From: Ipomoea triloba | Taxonomy: Eukaryota > Streptophyta > Magnoliopsida > Solanales > Convolvulaceae | Assembly (NCBI RefSeq): GCF_003576645.1 | Contig: NC_044919.1 | Coordinates: forward strand, 33,987,211-34,051,210 | DNA length: 64,000 nucleotides | Direction: 5' to 3' | Shown: positions 48,688 through 60,019 of the stretch, in pieces | How positions within the stretch are numbered: position 1 is the first letter of the stretch | Layout of the letters: the number at the start of each line of letters is the position of its first letter | The notes under the pieces: generated by a model | The model's database searches: none | The model's input: the letters and a program-made list of their open reading frames with translations, nothing else | What the model was told of the DNA's origin: nothing | Program-made: the position numbers and the translations under genes

Positions 48688-48824
48688 CTTGGTCTGACTT
48701 GAACGTAGCCCCAAGCTTCGGATCCATCGCCGGCGGTCTTAGCTCCGGCGCCGCCAAGATGGAAAAGCGGTGAAGACAGCAAGAAAGAAACCAGCACATA
48801 AACAACAACGTTAAACTTTTCCAT
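45172..48824 (-). CDS. SCPL51: Serine carboxypeptidase-like protein (SCPL51 type), last exon uncertain
   Basis: Exons: 48689-48824, 48387-48481, 48192-48299, 47835-48075, 47548-47591, 47385-47452, 46853-46988, 46479-46666, 46288-46357, 46087-46137, 45798-45850, 45539-45671. It is an S10 peptidase-fold secreted or vacuolar enzyme: signal peptide (MEKFNVVVYVLVSFLLSSPL), oxyanion region IILWLQGGPGASGVGIGNF, nucleophile serine in IVAESYGGKFAV, aspartate in NGQVDLICA and histidine in WILGAGHF. All three catalytic residues are present. Phases agree throughout if the seventh exon begins at 46988; the simpler acceptor at 46965 would shift frame by one. After GAGHF the expected VPVDQPC-type end was not found. 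The only open continuation, 45172-45300, is 42 codons ending SCSSKIM and does not resemble the family. So the true end may be missing or degenerate. The start is the ATG before the signal peptide. Confidence 0.82.
47030..47380. repeat. Diverged tandem copies of a dispersed repeat in SCPL intron
   Basis: Two diverged copies of about 175 bp lie next to each other. Both contain CGGCCTATT(A/G)GCCTTCT, CTTGTGATCCTTT and CGCACACATA(G/A)ATGTTT. A related copy in reverse orientation is at about 61800-61985 (GAAGGCCAATACACTATTCT, CGCCTTGTGATCCTAACTG), and a fragment is near 47655-47750, so it is a dispersed family. Confidence 0.7.
48643..48686. repeat. (TA)n microsatellite at SCPL exon 1 donor
   Basis: On the minus strand the intron begins GTAATATATATATA directly after exon 1, so the repeat starts within the donor consensus. 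Length change here could influence splicing. Confidence 0.85.
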
Positions 48825-48839
48825 TCTCGAAAAGCTGAC

Positions 48840-49380
48840 TGGCTACAAATATGCCTGCCACCACTATTTATATACAAAAGGTGTGAGAACAGTCTGGCTG
48901 ACTAGCTCAATTGGTTTGACCAATCACCTTAAAATCTTGTTCCAGCAATCATTTAAGATTTGAATCTCACTGAAAACTTGAATTTGAGATTTTAACTTAT
49001 CAGAGATGATAAATGTGAAGATTTGGGAATTAATGGGAATTAATAGGAAGATTTATAATTTATCTCTCTCGTGATTCTTGAACATGATTTTTGAGATTTA
49101 AGATTAGTTTAGCTTAACTTAAGAAACGTTATTGCAAGTGTGGGACAAATGATGTTGGTGTTATCCGCTGGCGGATGTGGGGGAGGGAGGTGGGGTAGAA
49201 AAGCCGACCGCAGAATTGACTTTTCAGAACAAATTCCGGTTAAAATCTTCTAATCAAATGTTTTGTTCTCTTCTATCTGACTATCTGTCATGCCCAGTCC
49301 TATTCACTAACATATTCACATTTACACTATTCTGATGAGTTGTACCAAAATTGTAATTAATGAATAAATTAACTATCAAA
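48840..49380. other. SCPL upstream region
   Basis: This is the upstream flank of the SCPL gene, with a purine-rich stretch near 49166-49205. A sequence at about 48900-48975 has a tRNA-like A-box (TGACTAGCTCAATTGGT) but no convincing B-box. No gene is seen. Confidence 0.4.
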
Positions 49381-49382
49381 TA

Positions 49383-49480
49383 CCTTGTGGTCGAGCGGTA
49401 TAGCTGTGACCCTCCCACTTGAGAGGTCATAGGTTCAATCCTTACATTGTAACAGAGTCAAAAGAAAAAAAAAAATAAAG
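49383..49480 (+). mobile_element. tRNA-derived SINE-like unit
   Basis: An A-box-like TGGTCGAGCGGTATAGC and an excellent B-box GGTTCAATCC lie about 40 bp apart, with an A-rich tail (AAAAGAAAAAAAAAATAAA). A shorter relative with the same CCTTGTGGTC(A/G)AG start lies at 61384. Confidence 0.6.
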
Positions 49481-49499
49481 TAACTTGTAATTCTTATCA

Positions 49500-51230
49500 G
49501 AAGGTATTCTGTACTCTATAAATAGTATAAAGTAGCAATTGATATTATTATGGTACTTTTTTTTCTCTTACACTGTTCTTACCCCTGCTATTACTCGTCC
49601 AATTGAAATTTACAGATTGAAAGATTTGATTGCACTAATTGCTCAATTCCCAAATGCACAATGAATTCACTAATAATGACCAAATAGATGTACGCATAGA
49701 AAGTATATGCTGACCACGTTTCAGTCACTAAACCGGATATCGTAGAACCAAAATTGAAAATGAAACTGAAATTCAAGTTCTAACTAAAATAATAATAATA
49801 ATAAAATTTACATTATAAATCAAGTGCAAGACAATAATAATAATAATTATTATTATTATTGTCGTCGTCGTTATGTTGTTAAACTCTTTTTTTTTTAGTA
49901 ACTTAAAATTTTAAATGTTTTATATTAATTTTTTTTTAGAATTTAAAAAATTTTGAAAAGTTGAACTTGGATACTATCAAAAATAGAAAAAAGTAATATA
50001 TATATATATATAAAGATTTGAATTGGGGAATCATAACTAATAAATCTTTGGTATAGACATTTCTCTTGAGACACACATGATGATAATAGCATATCACTGT
50101 CTGCCATATTAGGAAGTGAAATTTGAGAGTACGACTATGTTTGGCAAAATCTTGTGATGAAATGACATAAATCTTTCAACCTCCGTAAATTATATCGTGG
50201 ATCAAAGTTCAACATGCACATGTGAGTCATGGTCGGCATTATGTACTTGCGGAAGGTATATAATATGTGAATTGTAGTTAAATAAATTGAAGGTATATAA
50301 TAATATAATAATTGCATATGCATGATGTAAGTTTTGTTTGGTAAATTGCAATATAATATGATGAAGACTTTATGCGTAAGAATAAATTCAAATTCATGAT
50401 TTTTGTATACAAAAATTATGTTTCGCGCATTCCACAACTCCTTTTACAATATATCCCATTTTAACTATAGATACAACTACTTTTTCATATTTACATCTTT
50501 ATTATTGTACGTAAGTTCCAAAGCATATGCAGACACAATGCCCCTTTTATTTATTGCATGTGTTGCACCTTGTTAGACTTGAAATAGATTAATTCTAAGG
50601 TCATATATATTACCGTTCTTGTGCAGTGTATCTAATGATGATTAACAATTCCAAAGCGGAAACGATTTTTTTTTCCATAAGTGAATAAAATATTAATTTC
50701 AATTGGGAAATAATAAGTGAAACTATTATTTAAAATAGACGACAATGGACTGAATAATGAATATAGTTGGTCCACCATTCGCGTTCTAAAAATATATTAT
50801 TAGCGATCAGAATTATTAATAATCCTATAATCTACCTCTACCTCTACAAATACAAATACAAAACTAATAAAAACTAATAAAATTAGGCCCTAACAAGAAT
50901 CAAATAATATTGGTGTAATAATTTGTTGAAATGAGTGATTCATATTATTTTTATTGTAATATTATTATTTTTATTTTTTCAAATTTACCTATTTACTTTT
51001 CTTAAATACTCATGCATTCCGTCAGTATAAACTTTATAGTGAAATATTCTATTAACTATTTATTAATTATTCTTAACTTACTCATTGTTTTTCATAAGGA
51101 AGGTTTTATGTTCGAACCCCATCCCAACCAAAATTGACATAATTGTTAAACATATACTATGGATATGCTAGAGTGTATTAAAAAAATACATCATAAAATT
51201 TAAAATGAACTTTTTTCAATTATTTAGAAT
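49500..51230. other. AT-rich intergenic DNA
   Basis: This stretch has an AATAAT/ATTATT array with a CGTCGTCGTC patch at 49825-49872 and a fragment with TATATCGTGGATCAAAG at 50190, which belongs to the dispersed GTGGACCA-type repeat. A possible SINE B-box, ATGTTCGAACCCC, lies near 51109. No gene is recognised. Confidence 0.5.
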
Positions 51231-51237
51231 CACCCAT

Positions 51238-51415
51238 AACCTAATGGGGTAACTCAAGTGGCAAGTGAGCTCTCTTTGTGGGGAAGAATTACAGGAGAAC
51301 TCGTGTTTGATACCCATAAGTGACGATGCCCCTTGGGCCAGCTTCCGTCCTTCTCGGAGCGAACGTGGGTGTACCTGGACCGTTAGACGGACCTAATTTA
51401 CAATATATATTGCAC
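51238..51415 (+). mobile_element. tRNA-derived SINE-like unit
   Basis: An A-box-like GGTAACTCAAGTGGCAAG and a B-box-like GTGTTTGATACCC are followed by a body with CCTTGGGCCAGCTTCCGTCC and GACCGTTAGACGGACC, the latter able to form a hairpin. The tail is AT-rich. The unit is locally GC-rich compared with its flanks. Confidence 0.55.
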
Positions 51416-51419
51416 CAGT

Positions 51420-53795
51420 TAAATATGAAAATTTTGATAATCTTGCGCCATGAGCGTGTGATATCTAGTATCCTAATACATTAATAAAAATTGTATTTTT
51501 AGTTCTTTAATGATTGATAAACTTATGATTTACTCATCTAATGATTAACATGTTTTTATATAGCCCAACTTTAAAATTTTTTAATAATTAAAATAATATG
51601 TGATGGGAAATACCAATTAACACTCTTTGTTTGTGTTAATTTTATTACCTTTTAGTTTGTCACATAAATAATTAGTAAAGGTGACAATAAGTCCTCACTA
51701 ATAAATGCATGTACAACTTGATACAATAATAATTTTGGTAGCAATGAAATACAATTTGAACAAAACATGTTGTGGTCACATGTATTTTCGTTTTTTGTGT
51801 GTGAAAAAGTGCATCGTCACTTATTTATTAATTTTTAAATATTTGTGATGAAAATTCCATTGGTGAAAATGCAATGTTTTAGTTACTTCTTTTGGTCCCA
51901 GATACGTGTGTGTTTTTGTTTTTTTTTTTTTACAAAAATGTTCTCAATTATTTCTCACTAAAATTGTGTGAAAAGCCAAAAGAAGAGAAAGTCACAATGA
52001 GTAAAGTGACACTAAGACTGTTGTGGCTTTTCACTTATTAGTGACCCCTAACGACTAATAATCAATAATCAATAATGAGTAATAATTCAAATCCAGTAAG
52101 TAAAACTCAATAAATAAACACTTCATCTAACTTATTTTACTCGATTAAAATTAAGAATTTAAATAAATTTTATAATAAAATGAATTAGACACGTAAAACG
52201 AGACATTGATTATGGATAAAATGGTGAATGAAAGGGGACTGAAAACGAGGTGGACTGTTCTTCCATGTGAGGTTTGGCTAAAATTCAAGGGTGTTGTAAC
52301 CAATTTTGGAGTATTGCAAATACTTGTTATACAAGCATATTTACTTGGGATGTGCGAAATCACGTTGGCGCTCCAAAAATGGGACAATCGGGTTAACAAA
52401 TGCCAAAATACATTAAGCTAATTTTAAATCCTTAATCATATCAATTATGCATAAGCGAAATCACGTTGCGTGTCAGATCAGATCTGATTCTACGTATATT
52501 GAGGATTAATTGCAATATTATCAAGCGAGATTGATTGGCCTGAGTAATCGTGCACTCTCATTCCTTAACAGAGGTCGATAGTTCAAACTCTCTCTTGTAT
52601 TAAAAAAATCAATCTGATCAACACTTTATCCATTGATTAGGTAAATTAATTTGAGTATAATACGAAATTATGTGCGTATTATGATTTATTAAAGACACCT
52701 CATGATTTGACTAAAAAATTACAAATTATCTCCCAAAACCCAGCGAAAAATGCTTGTATATGATGAGGAATGAGTGAGCATTTGAACAAAGTTTGTCTTT
52801 TCTTTTGTTTTCTACCTAAATTTGCTTGCAACGTATTATTCACCTTATTTATGTTTTTTTTGGGGGGGGGGGGGGTTAAATACCCATCTAAAAAAACTTA
52901 TAAGAGTGCACAATTTATATCGTGGAGTATGGTCTATCTCGCATGTGGATTGTGGTTTCAAACAATGTCGTTTTAAATTAAGTAGGTAACAACGTCAATT
53001 AGTGGGCAATTTATATCGTGGACCAAGGTGCACAATGCATTGTGCACCCCTTAAGGAAATGAGTTCTGTGTATTCTATGCAATCGTTTTGTGTATTCTAG
53101 ACAATCATTTTGTGTATTCTAGGCAACCGTTCTGTGTATTTATGTTAGTAACACAGGTTGTGATGCGTTTGTGCATTCGTTTTGACTCCGGGGCTTAGCA
53201 TAGCGATTTGTAGTTTGACTTAATGCCACGATCGAAGGTGGTAGTGTGAATATTCGAAAATCTCACTATAAAAATGAATGTGAAAAAAAACTTATGGAAG
53301 GTGTTGATTGGATTTCTTATGGGCACATTAAGATTAGGTTTTGACTAGTGGACTGATTGAGTAATTCGAAACTTACCTCTGCAGTAGCTTTAGTGGCAAG
53401 GTCATGTGAGACTCAATTAAGTATTTTTTTTTAAAAATAAAATATTCGTTCTTTCAATGTTCAATGCTCAAGAGAAAATTCACCTCCTAATTAATCATCT
53501 ACGTGATCCCCTTAAAAACAACAAACAACATTTGTATTTAACTTATTAAAAAAGGTCTATTTAGCCACTCTTCTCTCTCACAAACACATGTATTAAAGGA
53601 TTAATTGAAATATATCTTCTAAAACCCCACAAGCAATGATGTTGTTTCTTAATTGAAATATATATTCCAAAACCCCAAGGCCGGACAATGATGATGATAT
53701 ATAATTATATATAATGGGGAAGGAGTTATCACTTTGAACAAAATTTAATTTGTCTTTTGTTTTGTTTCTTAAATTTTTCATGATTAATAAATAAT
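51420..53795. other. AT-rich intergenic DNA with minor repeats
   Basis: No gene is recognised. A SINE-like B-box (GGTCGATAGTTCAAACTC) is near 52573. The dispersed motif TTATATCGTGGACCAAGGTG with a nearby palindrome TGCACAATGCATTGTGCA is at 53008-53047. A 10-bp G run is at 52862. Confidence 0.5.
53062..53141. repeat. 22-bp tandem repeat, about 3.5 copies
   Basis: TGTATTCTA(T/G)(G/A)CAA recurs at 53069, 53091, 53113 and 53135, exactly 22 bp apart, with small changes. It adjoins the palindromic GTGCACAATGCATTGTGCAC repeat end. Confidence 0.85.
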
Positions 53796-54252
53796 ATTGT
53801 TCACGCTGGTCGTAGCATAAAACCACATATAAATACCCGGAGTATTCCGGGGTTATCGAACCACAGGGAAGTGGGGTATCAAACACTAGTTACTAATTAT
53901 ATTCGCAAGAAGCTATTCCTACGTTAACAATGGATGATTATCTATGAATATGCAAACAAGATAATTAAAACAAGGCAAACGGGTTTTTGTATTCAAAGAG
54001 ATACAAGCGGGATTTTTGGGAGTTGAAGTGTTTAATCACCTAGTGCCAATCTAAAGTGAAATAATTATTTGGGTTAAACAAGTGTGGAGAATTGTCATCT
54101 AAAAGGGAAAGGTTACTCTCGTAACTCAAACCCAAAATACGGTAATTGGGATACTCACTCTCGTGAGCTACTCACAATATAAAATCGGGACTAAGCAATA
54201 AATGGAATACCCACTCTCGTGGGCTATTCACAATTGGAATACTCACTCTCGT

Positions 54253-55413
54253 GAGCTATTCACAATTAATCCCTTAACCAAATTGTCCTCTCTCGAGGTG
54301 CAATAGTCAAGTGCAATTGCGGGTGCTCTTTGATTCATAGACAAATCTAGCAAAGGTACAATTAATCATATGCATCTAATTACAAGTATCAATAACATAA
54401 ATCACAATTGCAACACAAGCAATAAACCCAAATAGATATTTCATTAAAACAAATTAAGAACTAGGCACATAGGTTCATAAACACTTTTATACCCAAAAAT
54501 CCCAAAAGAGAGTTTTAGCCTAACATGGCTAAAATAGATCCAACAAATATTCAATAAAGTTCAAAATAGAAAAGAGAAAGGAAGATATTCTCCCAAATGA
54601 TGCCTCCAAGCTCTTTTCTTTGATCTCCTTTCCAAAAGTTGTGATGATTTCTTCTTTGGCTTTTGGAGATGATGAAGCTTCTATTCTTTGTTCTTTTTCC
54701 TCTTTTTCTGACAAGGACCAGCAGCCAACAGGTAGGGTTTGAAGAGAAAATGATGTTTTTAAAGTGAGTGGAGAAAGAGGGGCAAAAATGACAATTTTTA
54801 GAAGCTGAGAATCGCAGATCTGCGACATTCGANGAGCTATTCACAATTAATCCCTTAACCAAATTGTCCTCTCTCGAGGTGCAATAGTCAAGTGCAATTG
54901 CGGGTGCTCTTTGATTCATAGACAAATCTAGCAAAGGTACAATTAATCATATGCATCTAATTACAAGTATCAATAACATAAATCACAATTGCAACACAAG
55001 CAATAAACCCAAATAGATATTTCATTAAAACAAATTAAGAACTAGGCACATAGGTTCATAAACACTTTTATACCCAAAAATCCCAAAAGAGAGTTTTAGC
55101 CTAACATGGCTAAAATAGATCCAACAAATATTCAATAAAGTTCAAAATAGAAAAGAGAAAGGAAGATATTCTCCCAAATGATGCCTCCAAGCTCTTTTCT
55201 TTGATCTCCTTTCCAAAAGTTGTGATGATTTCTTCTTTGGCTTTTGGAGATGATGAAGCTTCTATTCTTTGTTCTTTTTCCTCTTTTTCTGACAAGGACC
55301 AGCAGCCAACAGGTAGGGTTTGAAGAGAAAATGATGTTTTTAAAGTGAGTGGAGAAAGAGGGGCAAAAATGACAATTTTTAGAAGCTGAGAATCGCAGAT
55401 CTGCGACATTCGA
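54253..55413. other. 580-bp exact-looking duplication joined by a single N
   Basis: 54253-54832 and 54834-55413 appear identical and are separated only by N at 54833. The first copy stops at TTCGA, at the edge of the CGACGCG array. This is best read as two contig ends that overlap but were not merged. Confidence 0.8.
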
Positions 55414-55765
55414 CGCGTCGAAACTCCAAAAAATGAGGCAGAATGGCCTCGTTTCGGCACTATAAATATTCGACGCGTCGAGTGTTGCATTCGACGCGTC
55501 GAAACTCCAAAAAATGAGGCAGAATGGCCTCGTTTCGGCACTATAAATATTCGACGCGTCGAGTGTTGCATTCGACGCGTCGAAACTCCAAAAAATGAGG
55601 CAGAATGGCCTCGTTTCGGCACTATAAATATTCGACGCGTCGAGTGTTGCATTCGACGCGTCGAAACTCCAAAAAATGAGGCAGAATGGCCTCGTTTCGG
55701 CACTATAAATATTCGACGCGTCGAGTGTTGCATTCGACGCGTCGAATGTTGGATTCGACGCGTCG
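55407..55765. repeat. 81-bp tandem array built on a TTCGACGCGTCGAA palindrome
   Basis: CATTCGACGCGTCGAAACTC starts at 55407, 55488, 55569, 55650 and, as a partial unit, 55731: four complete 81-bp copies plus a part. Each unit has two TCGACGCGTCGA palindromes about 55 bp apart, with GAGGCAGAATGGCCTCGTTT between them. The copies look identical. Because 81 is a multiple of three, both strands give long artificial open frames. Confidence 0.92.
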
Positions 55766-58700
55766 ACGATATTCCTGGGACGCAGTTCCAGCTTGCAGCC
55801 TGATTTTGACCATTTTCCCTTTCGAATCAAGCCTTGATGTCTTCATAAGAGTTGTAGCCCTTGAAGTCTTCTTTCCAATGGTTTAAGAATCACCTCATTT
55901 GGATATTCCTACGCTGAGATATGGTCCAATTACCGAGGTGTCGCCATGGTAGCGGGAATTTCAACTCTTTGGCTCGTTTGGATTGGCTTTTGCTCCCAAA
56001 TGGTTCTAATGCACTTCTAAACACATCAAAAACATCTAAACCAAGCATTATACCATTTTAAATATAAAAACAAAGAAATAAGCATTGGATACAACATTTT
56101 ATCACACAATTAACTATAAAACCTACATAAAAACACAAGTAAAATAGGTACAAATGAGAGTGTATCACACGCCTATTTGGGCTCATCTCTTATTATAATA
56201 AAGAGAGGGGATTTGGCCTATAATATTGCCCCATTCTCCCTCCCAAGATTTTGTTTTGTTTTTTTTTTTAAATGGATTGCTTAATGAAGTAATCTGATTT
56301 GAATACCTAATGTATTCCACTTTCCAATGCTATTGATTGCTTTTTAACAGAAGTAATTAATTAGTATCATTACCAATGTATATTTATTACTTTTACAAGT
56401 TACAATAAAAGTATGCATGCTAAAAGTTAATAATTACATTTTTTTAATCTAAATTTTAGTGGGAAGTAGCCTATAAATACTGATGTCTTGAGGTGAAATT
56501 TCACATTCACATTGAAACACAACTGCACATTGAGAGAAAAAGATCAGAAAATAAGAGGTGATAACTCATTCTTACATTTTTTGTGTTTATGCAGTGATAT
56601 ATAGATAACTTTTTATTTGATTTTCTCATTTGTTTTGTATAATCAGAAAGCATGATAGACACTAAAAATTTCACACATCTCTACCTATTCCTGTAAAGAA
56701 ACAAAATACTGATGTCTAGATGAATGAAGAGAAAGTTAGCGTTGCAAAGTTATCAGTCAACAGCCGCCCGGTATCAGCCACCCAATTATTTTCTTTTCTC
56801 AGTCAACAGAAGTCCGCCGCAGAGACAGTCTCAAATCTCATCCCCGGTCTCCTCCCCCGACCTCCGCCATCTCTATTCGCCTCCGCCGTCGCTCTTCGCC
56901 TTTGCCATCGCCTTTCGCCTCCGCCTCCACCTTCGCCGTCGTTGTCCGCCTCCGCCCCCGCCCCTGCCGTCGCCATTCCCCTCCACCTCTGCCTGTCCGC
57001 CATCGCCCTTCTCTGGAGTGTTGGGAGATGACTTTTGGAAGTCAAAAAAAAAAAAACAAAAATGATAAGAGAGAGATGTGACCTGTCAGGATTGAGAGAA
57101 TGGTTTTAATTGCTTTTGTTTTTACTTCTTTGAGAAATGGTTTCACGTGACAGTCTTGGAAAATGAAGATAGTTTTTTTTTCTTTTTTAAAGAAAGAATG
57201 GAGTTAGCAGCAGAAACATGCACTTTTACTGTCTTCTATATAAGAACTAAGTGGGTATATTTTTTATAAATGTCTTCTATATCTAAATAAATGGAATACA
57301 ATGTTTTGATGTTAAAGTCTATTATAGCAGTGCACCATAAGTATGTGATGGTGAGGCTACCAATTTATAATGTATATTTGGAAAAAAAAATTATCAAATT
57401 ATGACCATCCTAATGAATTTTGCGCTGAAACAATAAAAATTGGGATGAATATTAAGCGGAAAAAAGCACAATACTAATTTAGTACACATTATTATCATAA
57501 AAAAATTTAGGAAAAAAGCTAAAATAATAATTTAGGCCNCGACGCGTCGAATGTTGGATTCGACGCGTCGACAATATTCCTGGGACGCAGTTCCAGCTTG
57601 CAGCCTGATTTTGACCATTTTCCCTTTCGAATCAAGCCTTGATGTCTTCATAAGAGTTGTAGCCCTTGAAGTCTTCTTTCCAATGGTTTAAGAATCACCT
57701 CATTTGGATATTCCTACGCTGAGATATGGTCCAATTACCGAGGTGTCGCCATGGTAGCGGGAATTTCAACTCTTTGGCTCGTTTGGATTGGCTTTTGCTC
57801 CCAAATGGTTCTAATGCACTTCTAAACACATCAAAAACATCTAAACCAAGCATTATACCATTTTAAATATAAAAACAAAGAAATAAGCATTGGATACAAC
57901 ATTTTATCACACAATTAACTATAAAACCTACATAAAAACACAAGTAAAATAGGTACAAATGAGAGTGTATCACACGCCTATTTGGGCTCATCTCTTATTA
58001 TAATAAAGAGAGGGGATTTGGCCTATAATATTGCCCCATTCTCCCTCCCAAGATTTTGTTTTGTTTTTTTTTTTAAATGGATTGCTTAATGAAGTAATCT
58101 GATTTGAATACCTAATGTATTCCACTTTCCAATGCTATTGATTGCTTTTTAACAGAAGTAATTAATTAGTATCATTACCAATGTATATTTATTACTTTTA
58201 CAAGTTACAATAAAAGTATGCATGCTAAAAGTTAATAATTACATTTTTTTAATCTAAATTTTAGTGGGAAGTAGCCTATAAATACTGATGTCTTGAGGTG
58301 AAATTTCACATTCACATTGAAACACAACTGCACATTGAGAGAAAAAGATCAGAAAATAAGAGGTGATAACTCATTCTTACATTTTTTGTGTTTATGCAGT
58401 GATATATAGATAACTTTTTATTTGATTTTCTCATTTGTTTTGTATAATCAGAAAGCATGATAGACACTAAAAATTTCACACATCTCTACCTATTCCTGTA
58501 AAGAAACAAAATACTGATGTCTAGATGAATGAAGAGAAAGTTAGCGTTGCAAAGTTATCAGTCAACAGCCGCCCGGTATCAGCCACCCAATTATTTTCTT
58601 TTCTCAGTCAACAGAAGTCCGCCGCAGAGACAGTCTCAAATCTCATCCCCGGTCTCCTCCCCCGACCTCCGCCATCTCTATTCGCCTCCGCCGTCGCTCT

Positions 58701-59343
58701 TCGCCTTTGCCATCGCCTTTCGCCTCCGCCTCCACCTTCGCCGTCGTTGTCCGCCTCCGCCCCCGCCCCTGCCGTCGCCATTCCCCTCCACCTCTGCCTG
58801 TCCGCCATCGCCCTTCTCTGGAGTGTTGGGAGATGACTTTTGGAAGTCAAAAAAAAAAAAACAAAAATGATAAGAGAGAGATGTGACCTGTCAGGATTGA
58901 GAGAATGGTTTTAATTGCTTTTGTTTTTACTTCTTTGAGAAATGGTTTCACGTGACAGTCTTGGAAAATGAAGATAGTTTTTTTTTCTTTTTTAAAGAAA
59001 GAATGGAGTTAGCAGCAGAAACATGCACTTTTACTGTCTTCTATATAAGAACTAAGTGGGTATATTTTTTATAAATGTCTTCTATATCTAAATAAATGGA
59101 ATACAATGTTTTGATGTTAAAGTCTATTATAGCAGTGCACCATAAGTATGTGATGGTGAGGCTACCAATTTATAATGTATATTTGGAAAAAAAAATTATC
59201 AAATTATGACCATCCTAATGAATTTTGCGCTGAAACAATAAAAATTGGGATGAATATTAAGCGGAAAAAAGCACAATACTAATTTAGTACACATTATTAT
59301 CATAAAAAAATTTAGGAAAAAAGCTAAAATAATAATTTAGGCC
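55735..59343. other. 1804-bp tandem duplication joined by a single N
   Basis: 55735-57538 and 57540-59343 match base for base apart from at least one difference (GACGAT against GACAAT near 55767 and 57572). Only N at 57539 separates them. Both copies carry the same CT-rich segment (56810-57010, 58615-58815) with open frames of 103 and 113 codons that are proline/serine/alanine-rich and show no family. It is probably one locus represented twice. Confidence 0.85.
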
Positions 59344-59679
59344 AGAATATAACTAACATAATACATAAATAAAGAAAATGACATCACAGTACTTTATCAT
59401 CATTTGCATACAAATTTAGATTATTAGCCTTTTATTATTGAAAAAAACCACCCAAACAATAAATATGAACACTATATAATATTTGTATGTTATATATATA
59501 TTAATTATTGGAGTAGGCTGCAAGTTACACTATACCCAATGTAGACAACAAATTTACTTTCCCCGTAGATCTAGGCATCTAGCATTGTTGCCATGCAATA
59601 ATCATTGATAGTCAAAATTACGTATCTTTGGCTGATATATAGAAGTCAGACTGAGAGTTGAGACTATGAGTATCTGAAA

Positions 59680-59960
59680 CTCAGAAAGTGAGATGACAGA
59701 CGAGACTCACCGGGAGGTAGAGAATCGGAGACAGAGTCACGGTACAATGGAGAGGCAGAGATGGATTCACGAAGATATTGAGAGGGCTAGAGGGGTGACT
59801 CCGGAGGTAGAGAATCGGAGACGGAGTCATGGTACAATGGAGAGGCAGAGATGGATTCACGAAGATATTGAGAGGGCTAGAGGGGTGACTGGGTGCGAGT
59901 TGAAGAGCCAGAGAGAGAGAGAGCAATGGGTGGGTGAGAGCAGCGAAGGGTGAGAGATAA
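59680..59960 (+). repeat. Two 90-bp tandem units, open on both strands
   Basis: GGAGGTAGAGAATCGGAGAC recurs at 59713 and 59803 with a 90-bp period. On the plus strand it encodes EVENRRQSHGTMERQRWIHE followed by DIERARGVT, nearly twice. The enclosing frame 59693-59953 starts with ATG but has no recognisable domain, and the sequence is AG-rich. I would not call it a gene without expression evidence. Confidence 0.6.
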
Positions 59961-60019
59961 AGACAGTGAGTATGAGAGTGGTGAGTGATGGAGAAGATAA
60001 GAGACGAGTAAAAGAGAAT

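Larger units (their letters stand above)
53799..56169. repeat. Unclassified repetitive element, TG...CA bounded
   Basis: The segment runs from TGTTCACGCTGGTCGTAGCA to GAGAGTGTATCA. Its left end has the phrase GGGGTTATCGAACCACAGGG, which I associate with ends of plant retroelement-like repeats, but I cannot name the family. It holds an internal 581-bp-offset duplication around the N at 54833 and the 81-bp array. Long minus-strand open frames across it are by-products of the array. No retroviral-type protein motifs were seen. Confidence 0.45.

Noticed and set aside
49383..49460. True tRNA gene
   Set aside because: A and B boxes are present but no cloverleaf with a plausible acceptor stem or anticodon loop could be formed; SINE origin fits better.
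55407..55765. CRISPR-like array
   Set aside because: The units are head-to-tail 81-bp repeats with no variable spacers, in a plant nuclear context.
55110..55830. Two minus-strand open frames of 207 and 232 codons with repeated segments
   Set aside because: They exist only because the 81-bp array is a multiple of three; flanking parts lack coding character and the region has assembly duplications.
56720..57065. Overlapping 103- and 113-codon frames, repeated at 58525-58870
   Set aside because: Low-complexity CCT/CGC-rich sequence gives open frames in several phases and on both strands; no domain, and the second copy is the N-joined duplicate.
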